A stretch of 64,000 nt of DNA from JACVCS01 sp038328575 (GTDB taxonomy: Bacteria > Planctomycetota > Phycisphaerae > Phycisphaerales > UBA1924): contig JBBQMD010000001.1 of assembly GCA_038328575.1 (NCBI GenBank), forward strand, positions 1-64,000, in the 5' to 3' direction. Each line of letters opens with the position of its first letter. Position 1 is the first letter of the stretch. The translations under genes were made by a program, and so were the position numbers. Below the pieces are notes generated by a model. That model was not told where the DNA came from. It ran no database searches and was given only the letters and a program-made list of their open reading frames with translations. Shown in pieces: positions 1-8,192 of this stretch.

Positions 1-59
1 CCCCGGCGACGCCAGAAGCGTCGCCAGCCCGGCGCGGCTCGCCCGAGCAGACAACCACT

Positions 60-133
<74 letters not shown>

Positions 134-138
134 TTTAG

Positions 139-165
139 AAAGGCCCTTTTTACAGGGCCTTTTCT
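139..165 (+). terminator. Rho-independent terminator of tRNA-Asp
   Basis: A 9-bp stem, AAAGGCCCT (139-147) with AGGGCCTTT (154-162), has a 6-nt loop and ends in a T-rich stretch. It begins 5 nt after the tRNA discriminator base. Confidence 0.85.
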
Positions 166-169
166 ATTG

Positions 170-200
170 GTGGGTCACTCGTGGGTCACTCGTGGGTCAC
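170..200. repeat. 11-bp tandem triplicate GTGGGTCACTC
   Basis: Two exact copies of GTGGGTCACTC (170-180, 181-191) are followed by a 9-nt third copy. The array lies between the tRNA terminator and the 3' end of the HEPN-like gene. It marks the junction between core tRNA and accessory genes. Whether it is part of an attachment site is not known. Confidence 0.85.
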
Positions 201-229
201 AGGCAAGCCGCACAAAAGGCTCGTGTGGC

Positions 230-835
230 TCAGCAGGCCCGCTGCGCAAAGCTGGAAAAGACCGCCGTGGCATGGCGGGCGAACCGTTCTAGCTGGGCCA
301 AGCTCACCGGCATCGTCCCGCCCAGGTTGGGCTCGCCCTTCTGATTGGCGGGGTAGCGGAGCGATTGGCCGTCAGGATCGACCGCGTGAAGTTGGTCGAT
401 GATCGCGCTGAAGTCGGCCAACCACGCTCGGCGGTCAAAGTGCGTGTGTTCGTCGTGCGCCGCTTCGTAGTCTAATACGTCAACGATCAACGCTTGGTGC
501 TCGGACCACAAGCGCTGTAGCCAGTGGTGCCCGGTGTCCGCTTCCACCATCACGTGCTTCTTGTTCATGGCCTGCGCCGTCACCCGATGCGTTTCCTTTA
601 CCTCGGAGATGATTGCCTTCAGGTACAGTTCGGCGGCATGGCGGATGCCATGGATGATCGAAGGGGTGATGGCATCGATTGCGGTCTTGTTCTCCAATGC
701 TGCGCGTGCCGCGACGCTGGCAATCTCCAAGAAGCCCATCGCGTGGATGCGAAGACTGGTGGAACCTTGATAGGTCGTCACGACGGCTATCTGATCGTCT
801 GGGCCTACGGGTTGGGTTGAAATCAGTGGCAGCAT
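230..835 (-). CDS. HEPN-like domain protein
   Basis: This 201-residue protein is not matched to a named gene. Residues 61-80 (IIHGIRHAAELYLKAI) match the amphipathic helix typical of HEPN-fold proteins, with an R-H-x-x-E-L-x-L-K pattern. GHHWLQRLW near 102-110 and an RYP...KG motif at 160-167 also recur in uncharacterised HEPN-like proteins. A classical RX4-6H RNase motif is not clear, so nuclease activity cannot be asserted. The ATG at 835 has a GAGG ribosome site 6 nt upstream. The gene starts 12 nt after the nuclease-domain gene on the same strand, so the two probably form one transcript. GC looks lower than in the flanking core genes. HEPN assignment is by pattern only. Confidence 0.6.
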   Translation of the reverse strand: MLPLISTQPVGPDDQIAVVTTYQGSTSLRIHAMGFLEIASVAARAALENKTAIDAITPSIIHGIRHAAELYLKAIISEVKETHRVTAQAMNKKHVMVEADTGHHWLQRLWSEHQALIVDVLDYEAAHDEHTHFDRRAWLADFSAIIDQLHAVDPDGQSLRYPANQKGEPNLGGTMPVSLAQLERFARHATAVFSSFAQRAC

Positions 836-847
836 TGCGTCCTCACT

Positions 848-2659
848 TCATGAGCGTTTCTCATTGTTGAACTGAGCATGAATCTCTTTCGCGCGGCGTC
901 CAACATCCTCTTCGTGAGTCACGTAGATCAAAGTGACCCCCATCCGCACGCACAGATTGCGCTTCCGCGAATCTCGTGCCCGTATCTCTTCAAGTGCCCT
1001 CTGGCCACCAAACATCTTTATCGGAAGATAGTGCTGCGCTCCCATGTACTCGATTGCCAGAGCGTGCCGGCGAACGAAATAGTCTAGGTGCTGAGGATTG
1101 AGCCAGAGCGGGCGGGCGTGCCGTTGAACTTCAGCTTTACCGAACAGCATGGCGAGTGCATCCCCCAGTTGCGCCTCGCTGATCCAGCGTTCATCGCGGC
1201 GCATTTCGTTGAATCGCTCGCGCAGGAATAGGTAAGCCCGGTGCATCGCACCGATTGCCGAGTCTCGGCTGGTCCACTGGGCACGATCAAAGACTGGCAG
1301 GTGATCTCGCAGCACGATCTCAAGCCACTCGCGGTTGTCGCTGATCTCGGTCTTCCCGAAGCCGCCGCGTGTTCCGCCAGGTCCAGTGTTGTCGATGCTG
1401 TAAGAAGTCTTGTACCACTGCAAGTTGAGAATGGCCGTAATCGCGTCACCCGGTTCAATCTCTGATTGCACCGCTCGCATCACATTCAGGAAGTCGGCCA
1501 GGAAGTCATACTTCGGATAGCGGCATATGGAGTTGAACCGTCGCAACAGTGCTAGCCAATGCATGGGCATCGTGGCGATTCTCGAACTTCGTGAATCGAG
1601 GGCTTCGGACAGAATCAAGCCGTCAGCGTCTGCGATGTCGAACGGAGAACCCGCGACGATCATTTCATCCAGGCAGCCGGAATCGCCGCTATCAAGGAAG
1701 TCGTCCAATAGAACAGACGTGGCGTCTACGAAGGCAGCGGCCTTCGGGACATGCTCACACCATCGACGTGCTCTCTCCGTATCGCCTTCCGCGCGCAGGC
1801 TATCGAGTGAGCGTCCGCCACTGACAGGCTTGGGCGCGAAGCGTTTGCGCAACCGGACAATCTCTTCGTCGCCCGAAACCGCCTTTACCAACTCATCAAC
1901 GTCGGCAGATGCAATCTCGAAGTAGTCGCAGATCATGGTGCGAAGCCCATCGTCAATCCCGTCCGCTCGCACGGCTGCCGCGATGATTGCCCGCGCCATA
2001 TATTTGGCATTCGATAGAAAGTAGGGCGACGTTCCCAGGTATTGGGCGCTGAGGCGATTGAACGGGTCCATGCCGTTCGATGCCGCACGCTTGAACAGTT
2101 CGCGGTATTGGAGGTAGAACTGGTGTGGCGGACAACCTCGCCGGAACGCTTTGATGCACTCGTGGTACTCGCACGCCACGAAGTGCACCCGAACCAACCC
2201 ACCAACACCAACCATCGCGCTTGAATCGCCGGTGGCGACGCTCTGTTCGTATCGTCGCTTCGCTTCGTCAGTATCACCGGCCGCCCATGCGTGATCGCCG
2301 GTCAAGGCAATCCGACCGTCCCGTTGGCGGTCAACGGACTTGCTCGCCTGTTCCGGCAGCCCGGCACGCTCAAAGAAGTGGTGATTATCCCAATAGTCAG
2401 CGAACTGGCGTTCAATGCCGAGTGACGTGAGCACAAAGTACACCTCTGCCGGAGTGACTTCGGCAGACGTACAGACCGCCCGCATCACAAAGGAGGCGAT
2501 GGTCCAATTGCTGTCGGACTTCTCCCACGTCGGCGCAGCCATGCATGATTCTACCGGATCGTTCCCCCATCTTTGCCAGGCGGCTCTCACCCGTCCCCGA
2601 GTATCGACGCTAGAAATGGGCGACCGCAGTGTCGGCTGGCCATCCTTCCCGACAAGCAA
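848..2659 (-). CDS. Helical-repeat protein with C-terminal Vsr/PDDEXK-like nuclease domain
   Basis: The reading frame encodes 603 residues from a TTG at 2659. The start is uncertain: the frame stays open upstream into chrA, and an internal ATG near residue 41 (MAAPTWEK) is an alternative. Residues 120-240 look helical and TPR-like. The last 90 residues carry a recognisable Vsr-like endonuclease signature: WLNPQHLD, then LAIEYMGAQHY (Glu about 537, Gln-His 542-543), FGG, RDSRKRNLC (Asp about 563, Lys about 566) and GVTLIYV. The likely activity is metal-dependent DNA or RNA cleavage, inferred from family. It is probably co-transcribed with the HEPN-like gene 12 nt downstream. The pair lies between chrA and tRNA-Asp with lower GC than its neighbours, consistent with horizontal acquisition. 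Confidence 0.65.
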   Translation of the reverse strand: MLVGKDGQPTLRSPISSVDTRGRVRAAWQRWGNDPVESCMAAPTWEKSDSNWTIASFVMRAVCTSAEVTPAEVYFVLTSLGIERQFADYWDNHHFFERAGLPEQASKSVDRQRDGRIALTGDHAWAAGDTDEAKRRYEQSVATGDSSAMVGVGGLVRVHFVACEYHECIKAFRRGCPPHQFYLQYRELFKRAASNGMDPFNRLSAQYLGTSPYFLSNAKYMARAIIAAAVRADGIDDGLRTMICDYFEIASADVDELVKAVSGDEEIVRLRKRFAPKPVSGGRSLDSLRAEGDTERARRWCEHVPKAAAFVDATSVLLDDFLDSGDSGCLDEMIVAGSPFDIADADGLILSEALDSRSSRIATMPMHWLALLRRFNSICRYPKYDFLADFLNVMRAVQSEIEPGDAITAILNLQWYKTSYSIDNTGPGGTRGGFGKTEISDNREWLEIVLRDHLPVFDRAQWTSRDSAIGAMHRAYLFLRERFNEMRRDERWISEAQLGDALAMLFGKAEVQRHARPLWLNPQHLDYFVRRHALAIEYMGAQHYLPIKMFGGQRALEEIRARDSRKRNLCVRMGVTLIYVTHEEDVGRRAKEIHAQFNNEKRS

Positions 2660-2702
2660 GTGCCCTGACTTGCCGCGATTCGTTGTGCCGCCGTTTGCCC
2701 TC

Positions 2703-3881
2703 TCACACCCCCCACTGCCCCGCCGCGGCCAAGAGTAATACCACCGTCCAGGGTGGGGCTTTCAAGAACTGGAGGGCGGCGAAGGCGATGAGGGCCGCGG
2801 CGACGTCGAGCGGGCTGGTGATGCTTTCGGTGATGACGGGGGTGTAGAGGGCGGCGAGGAGCAGGCCGACGACGGCGGCGTTTGCGCCTTTGAGGGCGGC
2901 TTGGGCCCATGACTTTGCGCGGAGCTGGTGCCAGAATGGGAGCGTGCCGCCGATGAGGAGCCAGGCGGGGAGGAAGATGGCCAGGAGGCACCAGAGGCCG
3001 CCGACCCAGGCGTTGGGGCCGCCTTGAATGACGGTGCCGAGGTAGGCCGCGAAGGTGAAGAGGGGGCCGGGGACGGCTTGGGCGCCGGCGTATCCGGCGA
3101 GGAAGGCGTCGTCGGTGATCCAGCCGGGCGGAACGACCTCGGCCCGCAGGAGCGGGAGCACGACGTGTCCGCCGCCGAAGACGAGTGCGCCGGAGCGGTA
3201 GAAGCTGTCGAAGAGGGCGAGGCTCTTGTTGCCGGTTGCGGCCGCGAGCGGGAGGAGGACCAGGAGAGCGAAGAAGACGACCAAGGCGATGAGGGCTGGG
3301 ATGTGCCCGCGGACCTTGGCGGGGGGTTCGTTCGTTGGCGGCGTGGGCACTTTGCGGTAGAGGATCCAGCCGAGCAGCGCGCAAGCTGCGATGACGCCGA
3401 TCTGGGTGAGGGTGCCGGGGGCTACGAGCGTGATGATCGCGGCGAGGATGCAAAGGATGAGGCGGGCGCGATCTATGCAGATGCTCCGGCCCATCGACCA
3501 AACCGCTTGCGCGACGACGGCGACGGCGGCGAGTTTAAGCCCGTGGAGCCAGCCAGCGCCTTGCAAGCTGGCGACGCGCGTTACGCCGTAGGCCAGGGCG
3601 AGCATCAACAGGACCGAGGGGAGCATGAAGCAGAGGGACGCTCCGAGGGCGCCGAGGATGCCAGCGCGAAGCATGCCGAGGGCGAAGACCAGTTGGCTGC
3701 TGGCAGGCCCTGGGAGAAACTGGCAGAGGGCGACGAGGTCGGCGTATGCGTCATCGGTGAGCCAGCGGCGTTTGCCGACAAACTCCTCGCGCAGGTAGCC
3801 CAGGTGGGCGACGGGGCCACCGAACGAAGTGAGCCCGAGTTTCAGGAAGGCCGAGCAGACTTCGCCGAGAGGCGAGGGCAT
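2703..3881 (-). CDS. chrA: Chromate transporter ChrA (CHR family, two-domain)
   Basis: This 392-residue polytopic inner-membrane protein has both halves of the CHR family. The N-terminal half shows FLKLGLTSFGGPVAHLGY (12-29) and LCQFLPGPASSQ (52-63). The C-terminal half repeats the theme with ALVFGGGHVVLPLL (232-245) and GAQAVPGPLFTF (267-278). Characterised members export chromate, some in exchange for sulfate. The exact substrate cannot be read from the sequence. The ATG at 3881 is the natural start. The gene is divergent from the glycosyltransferase at 4227. Its 3' end lies just before the possible 5' end of the nuclease-domain gene. Confidence 0.92.
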   Translation of the reverse strand: MPSPLGEVCSAFLKLGLTSFGGPVAHLGYLREEFVGKRRWLTDDAYADLVALCQFLPGPASSQLVFALGMLRAGILGALGASLCFMLPSVLLMLALAYGVTRVASLQGAGWLHGLKLAAVAVVAQAVWSMGRSICIDRARLILCILAAIITLVAPGTLTQIGVIAACALLGWILYRKVPTPPTNEPPAKVRGHIPALIALVVFFALLVLLPLAAATGNKSLALFDSFYRSGALVFGGGHVVLPLLRAEVVPPGWITDDAFLAGYAGAQAVPGPLFTFAAYLGTVIQGGPNAWVGGLWCLLAIFLPAWLLIGGTLPFWHQLRAKSWAQAALKGANAAVVGLLLAALYTPVITESITSPLDVAAALIAFAALQFLKAPPWTVVLLLAAAGQWGV

Positions 3882-4226
3882 GGTGAGTTCCGGGCGGAGT
3901 TCGGGAGAGATCGCGGATTGTTGCGGCGTTGCCGAGTTGAATCCTTACGGTTGGGGAGTTCGTGTGCGCGTTCGGGCGGCCCTGAAACCAGTTGGCGGCC
4001 CCGCACGCTCTGGGGTGTCTTGCCTATATTCCGGGCTGGCAATCCGCGGCCGTACTCGCGAGGTTTGACGCGATACCAGCCGATTTGTTGTCGCCGTTGA
4101 CTTCTTAGTGGACTTGCGGCGAGTCGCGGCGGGCGGACGTTGCCTTTGAATGTGCGCTTGGCAGTGGAATCTCGTCTTGGCGGTTGAGTGTGGTCTTGGC
4201 GGTGGTCCTCGGTCTGGAGTCTCCCG
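3882..4226. other. Divergent intergenic region, chrA / glycosyltransferase
   Basis: These 345 bases separate two divergent genes and should contain promoters for both. I see no convincing -35/-10 pair, hairpin or RNA motif. The GGAG at 4216-4219 is the ribosome site of the downstream gene. Open frames here are overlaps or shadows with no recognisable protein features. Confidence 0.5.
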
Positions 4227-5699
4227 ATGCGCGTTGTGATGCTGGGCTGGGAGTTTCCGCCGTTTATCTCTGGCGGGCTGGGCACGGCGTGCTATGGGCT
4301 GACCAAGTCCTTGGATTCGCGCGGGCATGAGGTGATGTTTGTGCTGCCGCGGCCGGTGGATCGATCGGCGGCGAGCCACATTCGGCTGCTCTCGCCGGAG
4401 GGGGCGGTGGTGTCGGCGCCGATGCGGATGAGCGATGGCACGGTTGTGCAGACCGGGACGGAGATTATCAGCGAGAAGGTGACTGTCGGCGGTGCCGGGT
4501 CAGGCGTATTCAAGTCGACGAAGTTTGTCGGCGTGCCCGCGGGGTTTCGGACTCCATATCCGCCTGGTGGCGGGGGGGGCGGCGGGTCGGGGCTTGGGCC
4601 TCGGTTGAACCCGGGGCCTCGGTATGTGAAGACGGTGCTGCCAGACGGGTCGATTCTCGAGACGCTCGAAGAAGTCGTTGACTGGTCGGAAGAGCACGAG
4701 GAAGAGTTGCGGCAGGCGCGGGCGACGTTTGGCGTCGCTGGGGGCGGGGCGGGGCCGCATTACATGGGCGACCTGATCGGCGAGAGCGAACGGTACGCGC
4801 GTCTGGTGGTGGCGATGGCCCGCAACGAGGAGTTTGACGTCGTACACGCGCACGACTGGCTGACATTTCCGGCGGGTCAGGCGCTGGCGCGGGTGACGGG
4901 CAAGCCGCTGGTGGCGCACGTTCACAGCACGGAGTTTGATCGCAGCGGCGACCATGTGAACCAGCGGATCTATGACATCGAGCGGCGCGGGATGATGGCG
5001 GCGATGCGGGTGATCGCAGTGAGCGAGCTGACCAAGAGCTTGTGCGTGCGGCGGTTTGGGATCCCGGCGGGCAAGGTGGACGTGGTGTACAACGGGATCG
5101 ATGCGGACCATCAGGCGCCGGTGGGCTCGACGATTCTCAGCCGCGACAAGATCGTGCTGTTCCTGGGGCGGATCACGATGCAGAAGGGGCCGGAATATTT
5201 CATCGGCGCGGCGCGGCGGGTGCTGGAGAAGGTGCCGGAGGCGAAGTTCATCATGGCCGGCTCGGGGGACATGGAGCTGCGCATGATCGAGCTGGCGGCT
5301 GAGTATGGCATCGGGCACAAGGTGCTGTTCACCGGCTTCCTGCGCGGGGCGGATGTGGCGCGGGTGTACTCGATGGCGGATTGCTACGTGATGCCCAGCG
5401 TGAGCGAGCCCTTCGGGATCGCGCCGCTGGAGGCCATGCGCAGTGATGTGCCGGTGATCATCAGCAAGCAGAGCGGCGTGAGCGAGGTGCTGACGCACGC
5501 GCTGAAGGTCGATTTCTGGGATATCGACGAGATGGCGAACAAGATCGTCGCGGTGTTGCGTCACCCGCCCTTGAGCCAGACGCTGCGCGAGCACGGGACG
5601 ATCGAGATCAAGCGGCTGACGTGGGAGGGCGCGGCGAAGGCCTGCGAGCGGACATACGATGCCGCAGTGAACGGGCAGTCGCGGCTGCTGGGGGTGTAG
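4227..5699 (+). CDS. Glycogen-synthase-like glycosyltransferase (GT-B, GT4/GT5 type)
   Basis: This 490-residue cytosolic enzyme has a GT-B fold. The N-terminus MLGWEFPPFISGGLGTACYG is the donor-binding glycine-rich segment shared with bacterial and archaeal starch/glycogen synthases. The second domain has VVYNGID, LFLGRITMQKGPEYF, FTGFL and SEPFGIAPLEAM, the last being the E-x7-E nucleotide-sugar motif. The likely role is transfer of glucose or another hexose from a nucleotide sugar, in glycogen or exopolysaccharide synthesis. I start at ATG 4227 because GGAG lies 7 nt upstream and the conserved sequence begins there; the longer frame from 4188 adds unconserved residues. A low-complexity glycine stretch around residue 115 is encoded by a tract of eight G. 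Confidence 0.88.
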   Translation: MRVVMLGWEFPPFISGGLGTACYGLTKSLDSRGHEVMFVLPRPVDRSAASHIRLLSPEGAVVSAPMRMSDGTVVQTGTEIISEKVTVGGAGSGVFKSTKFVGVPAGFRTPYPPGGGGGGGSGLGPRLNPGPRYVKTVLPDGSILETLEEVVDWSEEHEEELRQARATFGVAGGGAGPHYMGDLIGESERYARLVVAMARNEEFDVVHAHDWLTFPAGQALARVTGKPLVAHVHSTEFDRSGDHVNQRIYDIERRGMMAAMRVIAVSELTKSLCVRRFGIPAGKVDVVYNGIDADHQAPVGSTILSRDKIVLFLGRITMQKGPEYFIGAARRVLEKVPEAKFIMAGSGDMELRMIELAAEYGIGHKVLFTGFLRGADVARVYSMADCYVMPSVSEPFGIAPLEAMRSDVPVIISKQSGVSEVLTHALKVDFWDIDEMANKIVAVLRHPPLSQTLREHGTIEIKRLTWEGAAKACERTYDAAVNGQSRLLGV

Positions 5700-5703
5700 C
5701 GGG

Positions 5704-5742
5704 GAGTCGCGAGTCGCGAGTCGCGAATCGCGAGTTGCGAGG
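5704..5742. repeat. Heptamer tandem array, unit GAGTCGC
   Basis: Five consecutive 7-bp units (three exact GAGTCGC, then GAATCGC and GAGTTGC) start 5 nt after the stop codon of the glycosyltransferase. This is one of several period-7 arrays in the window, each with its own unit and each at a gene 3' end. Confidence 0.9.
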
Positions 5743-5942
5743 GAAGACAAGAGTTGAGGGTTTGGGTTGCTGGCGGGGACAGCCGGGGTGGCCGGTGTGC
5801 GCGGAGTGGTTTGGCTGCGCGGCGGTCTGAGGGTGGGGTGGACGGTTGGCTTGGCGCGCCAGCGCTCGGCGGCTGCGCCGTGGGCAGCACGAACCCGGTG
5901 CCCCAAGGGTTCAGGGTTGCGCGACGTGCGAGCCGTATGAGT

Positions 5943-6284
5943 TTAGTTGCCGCCGACGATGACGGGGCGTTGGCTGGGCGGGAGCTTTTCCCACTCGGCC
6001 TGTTCCCTTACGCGCTGGGTGTTGTACTGCTCAACCTGCTTCTGGTATTCCGCCTGTTCCTGGGCGGTCTGCGGCTTCACGGGCGGGGCCGAGTCGCCAA
6101 AGATGCTGATGACGCCGAAGTTGTTCAGGAGCATCACGGTGGCGACGAGCATGCAGACGACGATGATGCCGACCTTGAGGCCTCGGCTGCCGGGGACGGC
6201 ACCGTCGCCGCCTTTAGATCTGGAGGGCTTGCCGCCCTTGCCAGCGGGCTTGTCGAAGTTGAGGCCTTCAGTCAGACTGCTCAT
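5943..6284 (-). CDS. Small single-pass membrane protein, function unknown
   Basis: This 113-residue protein has a Gly/Lys/Ser-rich N-terminus (1-38), one transmembrane helix (LKVGIIVVCMLVATVMLLNNF, about 37-57) and a polar Gln/Glu-rich tail with coiled-coil character. I start at ATG 6284, which has AAAGGA 6-7 nt upstream; a TTG at 6299 would place that ribosome site inside the gene. It lies downstream of and co-directional with the ABC-2 permease, separated by about 95 nt. No family was recognised; it could be an accessory subunit or an unrelated envelope protein. Confidence 0.65.
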   Translation of the reverse strand: MSSLTEGLNFDKPAGKGGKPSRSKGGDGAVPGSRGLKVGIIVVCMLVATVMLLNNFGVISIFGDSAPPVKPQTAQEQAEYQKQVEQYNTQRVREQAEWEKLPPSQRPVIVGGN

Positions 6285-6378
6285 GGGCGTTCCTTTCAAG
6301 TCCGAGCGACGCGTTTCATACGGGCTCGGGGTGGTGCGTGTTCGGTGGGTGGCAAGCCGGGGCAGGCCCCGCGAACGG

Positions 6379-7737
6379 TTAACCCACGTCTCGCTTCTGG
6401 AACAATAATATAGCCAATGCCAGGAACAGGACCACCTGCGTCACGGCGTATGCCAGCAGAAGGGCCATGTGGCTGAGCGGGACGAGCTGATTCTGAGTCA
6501 CGGCGTCCAGAAGCCAGAAAAACTGGAGGTTTGGGATGATGCCCCAGGCGGCGACGGCGGCGAAGTTGACGTGGGTGGCGCGGTCGAAGATGTAGTCATC
6601 CTGCTGGGGCGGGCGCGAAACGGGGACGCCTTGGCCGCCAATGTTCTGAAGGGTCAGCTTGAGGTCGGTGGGGGCCCAGGCGCTGACGACGATGGCGGGA
6701 GGTGAGCCGGTGCGAAGGATCTTGTCAGGGTCGAGTGGGCCGGAGCGGAGGGCGAAGTTGGGGTGGCTAAGGGCCGAGCCGTTGGGCATTGGGCCGTAGT
6801 AGAGGGCTTGGCCGACTTCGATCTTGCGGGTGGCACCGGCGCGAAGGGTGACGAGATACTCGTCGCCGGAGGCGTCAAACGCTTGGAATCGGTCGCGTTC
6901 GGGAGCCGCGGACTTGATTCGGGCGATGGGGCGGTTGTCGTAGGCGTATTGGCCGACGAGATAGCTGGACATGAGGCCCAGGAGCATCATGCCGAAGCAG
7001 ACGACGATGGTCATGACCTGGCCAAGGCGCGTGGAGGCGGCGACGGCGAGCGCGGCCATGACGAGCAAGGCCGCGAGGACCGAGACGCAGGCGATGGCCG
7101 ACTGGGGCTTGAAATCTCGGAACCATGGGATGATGTCCCACTTGGGGCCGATGAGCATGACCAGACCGAAGGCCAGGATCATCAGCGGGAGCAAGAGGAG
7201 CGCGGCGGTTTGGGTGAAGTGCCAGCCGTAGAAGATGTTGCCCCAGATCGAAACGATCAGTGAGATGGCTAGTGCGCCGAAGGCGAAGATGATCACCGGC
7301 ATGTCGAGCTCTTGCGACGCGGTGGAGAGCACGCCGTGCCGGATCGCGAGCCAGACGAAGAGGATCATCTGGAGCACGGCGACGATGATCGCGCCGGCGA
7401 CGCCCAGATACTTGCCAAGGATCAGCACGGAACGGGGCACCGGCTTGGACACGACGGTGAGCACGGTCTTGTTTTCGATCTCGCGGCTGACGGCGCTGGT
7501 GGCGGTGAATGCGCCGAGCAATGTGCCGCAGAGGAAGACGGTTGCCAGAGAGACGTCCAGCAGCAGCTTGTTATCACCCGAGACCTCCCCCACTTCGGTC
7601 ATGCCCATCGAGTAGCCTGTGGACCAAGTGGTGAGGAAGATCGCGCCGCCAGCGATCATGATGAGGATGAAATAGATGGGCTGGCGGAGGGCCTCGATGA
7701 ACGTGACGCGGCTGATGGTGAGAATCTGGCTAAGCAT
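6379..7737 (-). CDS. ABC-2 type transporter permease
   Basis: This 452-residue protein begins MLSQILTISRVTFIEALRQP, the usual amphipathic start of ABC-2 permeases, followed by a first transmembrane helix. The segment SREIENKTVLTVVSKPVPRSVLILGKYLGV is the conserved cytoplasmic coupling region. A large non-membrane loop of about 150 residues precedes two C-terminal helices. I start at ATG 7737; the upstream extension to 8115 is Pro/Arg-rich and looks like non-coding translation. No ATPase is adjacent on this strand. The nearest is at 13133 in the divergent cluster, whose own permease shares the KPV...LGK signature, so the ATPase may be shared (inference). Confidence 0.85.
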   Translation of the reverse strand: MLSQILTISRVTFIEALRQPIYFILIMIAGGAIFLTTWSTGYSMGMTEVGEVSGDNKLLLDVSLATVFLCGTLLGAFTATSAVSREIENKTVLTVVSKPVPRSVLILGKYLGVAGAIIVAVLQMILFVWLAIRHGVLSTASQELDMPVIIFAFGALAISLIVSIWGNIFYGWHFTQTAALLLLPLMILAFGLVMLIGPKWDIIPWFRDFKPQSAIACVSVLAALLVMAALAVAASTRLGQVMTIVVCFGMMLLGLMSSYLVGQYAYDNRPIARIKSAAPERDRFQAFDASGDEYLVTLRAGATRKIEVGQALYYGPMPNGSALSHPNFALRSGPLDPDKILRTGSPPAIVVSAWAPTDLKLTLQNIGGQGVPVSRPPQQDDYIFDRATHVNFAAVAAWGIIPNLQFFWLLDAVTQNQLVPLSHMALLLAYAVTQVVLFLALAILLFQKRDVG

Positions 7738-8192
7738 GTGGGCAGCGGAGCATATCGGTGCGGCGGTCTCTTCGCGAGCGGGGGCCGGGTGATTGGGGGC
7801 GGGCGGAGCTGGCGGGGGCCTGATCCGGAGATACGCGTGCGCGGCTGGAGAAGTTCTGGGGCCGACGAACCGGATCCGACCGGTTGCGTAGAGAGCGGTC
7901 CCAGCCGGCGTGGTTGATGCCAGGTGGCGGACGCGCTGGCAGCGGCCTGCGGAGTCTGAACCCGGCGATGGTGGAGATTTGCTTCGGGGTGGGTATTGTC
8001 GGTGGTGCCGAAGTGGGGTGTGCGCCGGCAGGGGTCGGATGGGGGGACGGGAGGGTGGTGCGGCGTCTTCGTTCTGAAGGCCGCCGTGGATGCCGGTGAA
8101 TCGGGAGAGATACACGTCTGGTCGCGGGCGTGTACCCTCGTGTCCCCGAGAGCGGGCAGGTCTGGTCCAGTCTGAAGGTTTGCGGAGCGCGC
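7738..8192. other. Divergent intergenic region upstream of the SPFH cluster
   Basis: These 455 bases lie between the divergent ABC-2 permease and the first SPFH gene. They must hold promoters for both. No clear promoter hexamers, operators or structured RNA were recognised. Several overlapping open frames here are Arg/Pro-rich and look like shadows. Confidence 0.45.

Noticed and set aside
2587..3501. Long minus-strand frame overlapping chrA
   Set aside because: It is Arg/Pro/His-rich, out of frame with the clearly conserved ChrA sequence, and shows no protein family features.
4500..5906. 468-codon minus-strand frame opposite the glycosyltransferase
   Set aside because: It is a His/Arg/Pro-rich shadow of the conserved glycosyltransferase on the other strand.
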